This document shows, piece by piece, positions 63,301-64,000 of a stretch of DNA of 64,000 nt (positions are counted from its first letter, which is position 1; every line of letters begins with the position of its first letter). The notes under the pieces were generated by a model. It did not search any database. It was not told the DNA's origin and saw only the letters and a program-made list of their open reading frames with translations. The position numbers and the translations under genes are program-made. Source of the DNA: Hanleya hanleyi (taxonomy: Eukaryota > Mollusca > Polyplacophora > Lepidopleurida > Hanleyidae); contig JAVTVY010036924.1 in the NCBI GenBank assembly GCA_036873755.1, positions 105,098 through 169,097 on the forward strand. The letters are read 5' to 3'.

Positions 63301-64000
63301 TATATAACAAACTAGAGAGACTGAGATGGAGTATATAACAAACTAGAGAGACTGAGATAGAGGATATTACAAACTGGAGAGATTGAGATGGAGGATATTA
63401 CAAACTGGAGAGACTGAGATGGAGGATATTACAAACTGGAGAGACTGAGATGGAGGATACTACAAACTGGAGAGACTGAGATGGAGGATATTACAAACTG
63501 GAGAGACTGAGATGGAGTATATAACAAACTAGAGAGACTGAGATGGAGGATACTACAAACTGGAGAGACTGAGATGGAGGATATTACAAACTGGAGAGAC
63601 TGAGATGGAGTATATAACAAACTAGAGAGACTGAGATGGAGGATATTACAAACTGGAGAGACTGAGATGGAGTATATAACAAACTAGAGAGACTGAGATA
63701 GAGGATATTACAAACTGGAGAGACTGAGATGGAGGATATTACAAACTGGAGAGACTGAGATGGAGTATATAACAAACTGGAGAGACTGAGATGGAGTATA
63801 TAACAAACTAGAGAGACTGAGATAGAGGATATTACAAACTAGAGAGACTGAGATGGAGGATACTACAAACTGGAGAGACTGAGATGGAGGATATAACAAA
63901 CTAGAGAGACTGAGATGGAGTATATAACAAACTGGAGAGACTGAGATGGAGGATATTACAAACTGGAGAGACTGAGATGGAGGATATTACAAACTGGAGA
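51313..64000 (+). repeat. Satellite array, 31-bp monomer, about 400 copies, open at window end
   Basis: The monomer is GAGACTGAGATGG, then AGGATATTACAAACTGG plus A. Main variants are GTATATAAC for GATATTAC, CTAGAG for CTGGAG, AGATAG for AGATGG, ACAGAGAAGG for CTGAGATGG, and a GAGA insertion giving 35-bp units (common in 52.0-55.1 kb). Because 31 is not divisible by 3, three monomers make a 93-bp, 31-codon period, and the minus strand is largely stop-free; all ORFs listed here derive from this. Higher-order periods of 93 and 279 bp and larger block duplications are visible. The array continues beyond the window. Confidence 0.98.
55474..55683. mobile_element. 210-bp hAT-like MITE inserted in the 31-bp satellite
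   Basis: The only non-satellite sequence inside the array. The ends are perfect 17-bp inverted repeats, CAGGGCTTCGTGTTTAG at the left. Internal sub-terminal hairpins (GCGAGCTAAAAATAGCTCGC and GTGAGCTATCACTCAC) fill the rest. The empty site GACTCCGATGGAG is present elsewhere in the array (for example near 57610). The left flank is GACTCCGA and the right flank GACCGATGG, consistent with an 8-bp duplication that lost two bases on one side. CAGGG tips plus an 8-bp site point to hAT. No ORF. Confidence 0.82.

Noticed and set aside
51313..64000. Repeat-rich protein gene (about 30 ORFs of 60-156 codons)
   Set aside because: The ORFs follow from a 31-bp monomer without stops, occur in every phase, lack splice sites and start wherever ATG falls in a monomer.
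51313..64000. Telomeric repeat
   Set aside because: The monomer is 31 bp and unrelated to TTAGGG; no TTAGGG runs occur in the window.

Overview
The window is animal (eukaryotic) nuclear DNA, most likely from a gastropod mollusc. The best taxonomic clue is a repeated 3' module, a (GTGA)n tail joined to TTTAACGTCGC and TTTCAGCCATAT-type sequence. I associate this module with short interspersed repeats of abalone and related snails, so the assignment is recalled, not computed. There is no operon structure and there are no long ORFs. What exists is isolated exons with good splice sites in a sea of transposon remnants and tandem repeats.

Layout: 1-4.8 kb holds small transposons: two foldback elements with 9-bp target duplications, two SINE-like copies in opposite orientation (one with a perfect 14-bp target duplication), a ~320-bp tandem repeat and a palindromic element built from an ACTTGAGTG word. 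4.8-9.2 kb shows nothing recognisable. 9.2-10.6 kb holds a 976-bp element with ~210-bp inverted termini, plus a 54-bp hairpin made only of the two termini of that family, each with its own target duplication. 11.77-12.10 kb (minus) is the first coding exon of a TGF-beta-superfamily ligand: signal peptide, start of the propeptide and a consensus splice donor. 15.6-23.6 kb is a satellite of ~56-bp monomers (about 140 copies) with nested higher-order repeats. 24.0-24.3 kb is a tRNA-derived SINE with a perfect 12-bp target duplication. 24.5-26.4 kb (minus) is a broken Penelope-like reverse transcriptase. 28.9-32.6 kb contains two decayed, oppositely oriented copies of a Polinton/Maverick-type packaging ATPase, and just beyond them are three stray diverged units of the 56-bp satellite. 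34-38 kb has small foldback elements and a 24-bp minisatellite. 41.4-42.4 kb is a degenerate ~150-bp tandem repeat. 50.51-50.68 kb (minus) looks like the last coding exon of an unidentified coiled-coil protein, with a piggyBac-like MITE downstream of its stop. From 51.3 kb to the window end runs a second satellite of 31-bp monomers (about 400 copies) containing a 93-bp and a 279-bp higher-order period, a ~0.9-kb block copied at exactly 2,200 bp, and one hAT-like MITE insertion.

The only host protein-coding sequences I can support are the TGF-beta-type exon and the 50.5-kb exon. Both genes run mainly outside the window or through long introns. The many short ORFs inside the satellites are by-products of monomer sequence and length. 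I found no new multi-gene system. The most informative signals are the satellite architecture, the minimal 54-bp mobile hairpin, the inverted pair of virus-like ATPase relics and the developmental-ligand exon.
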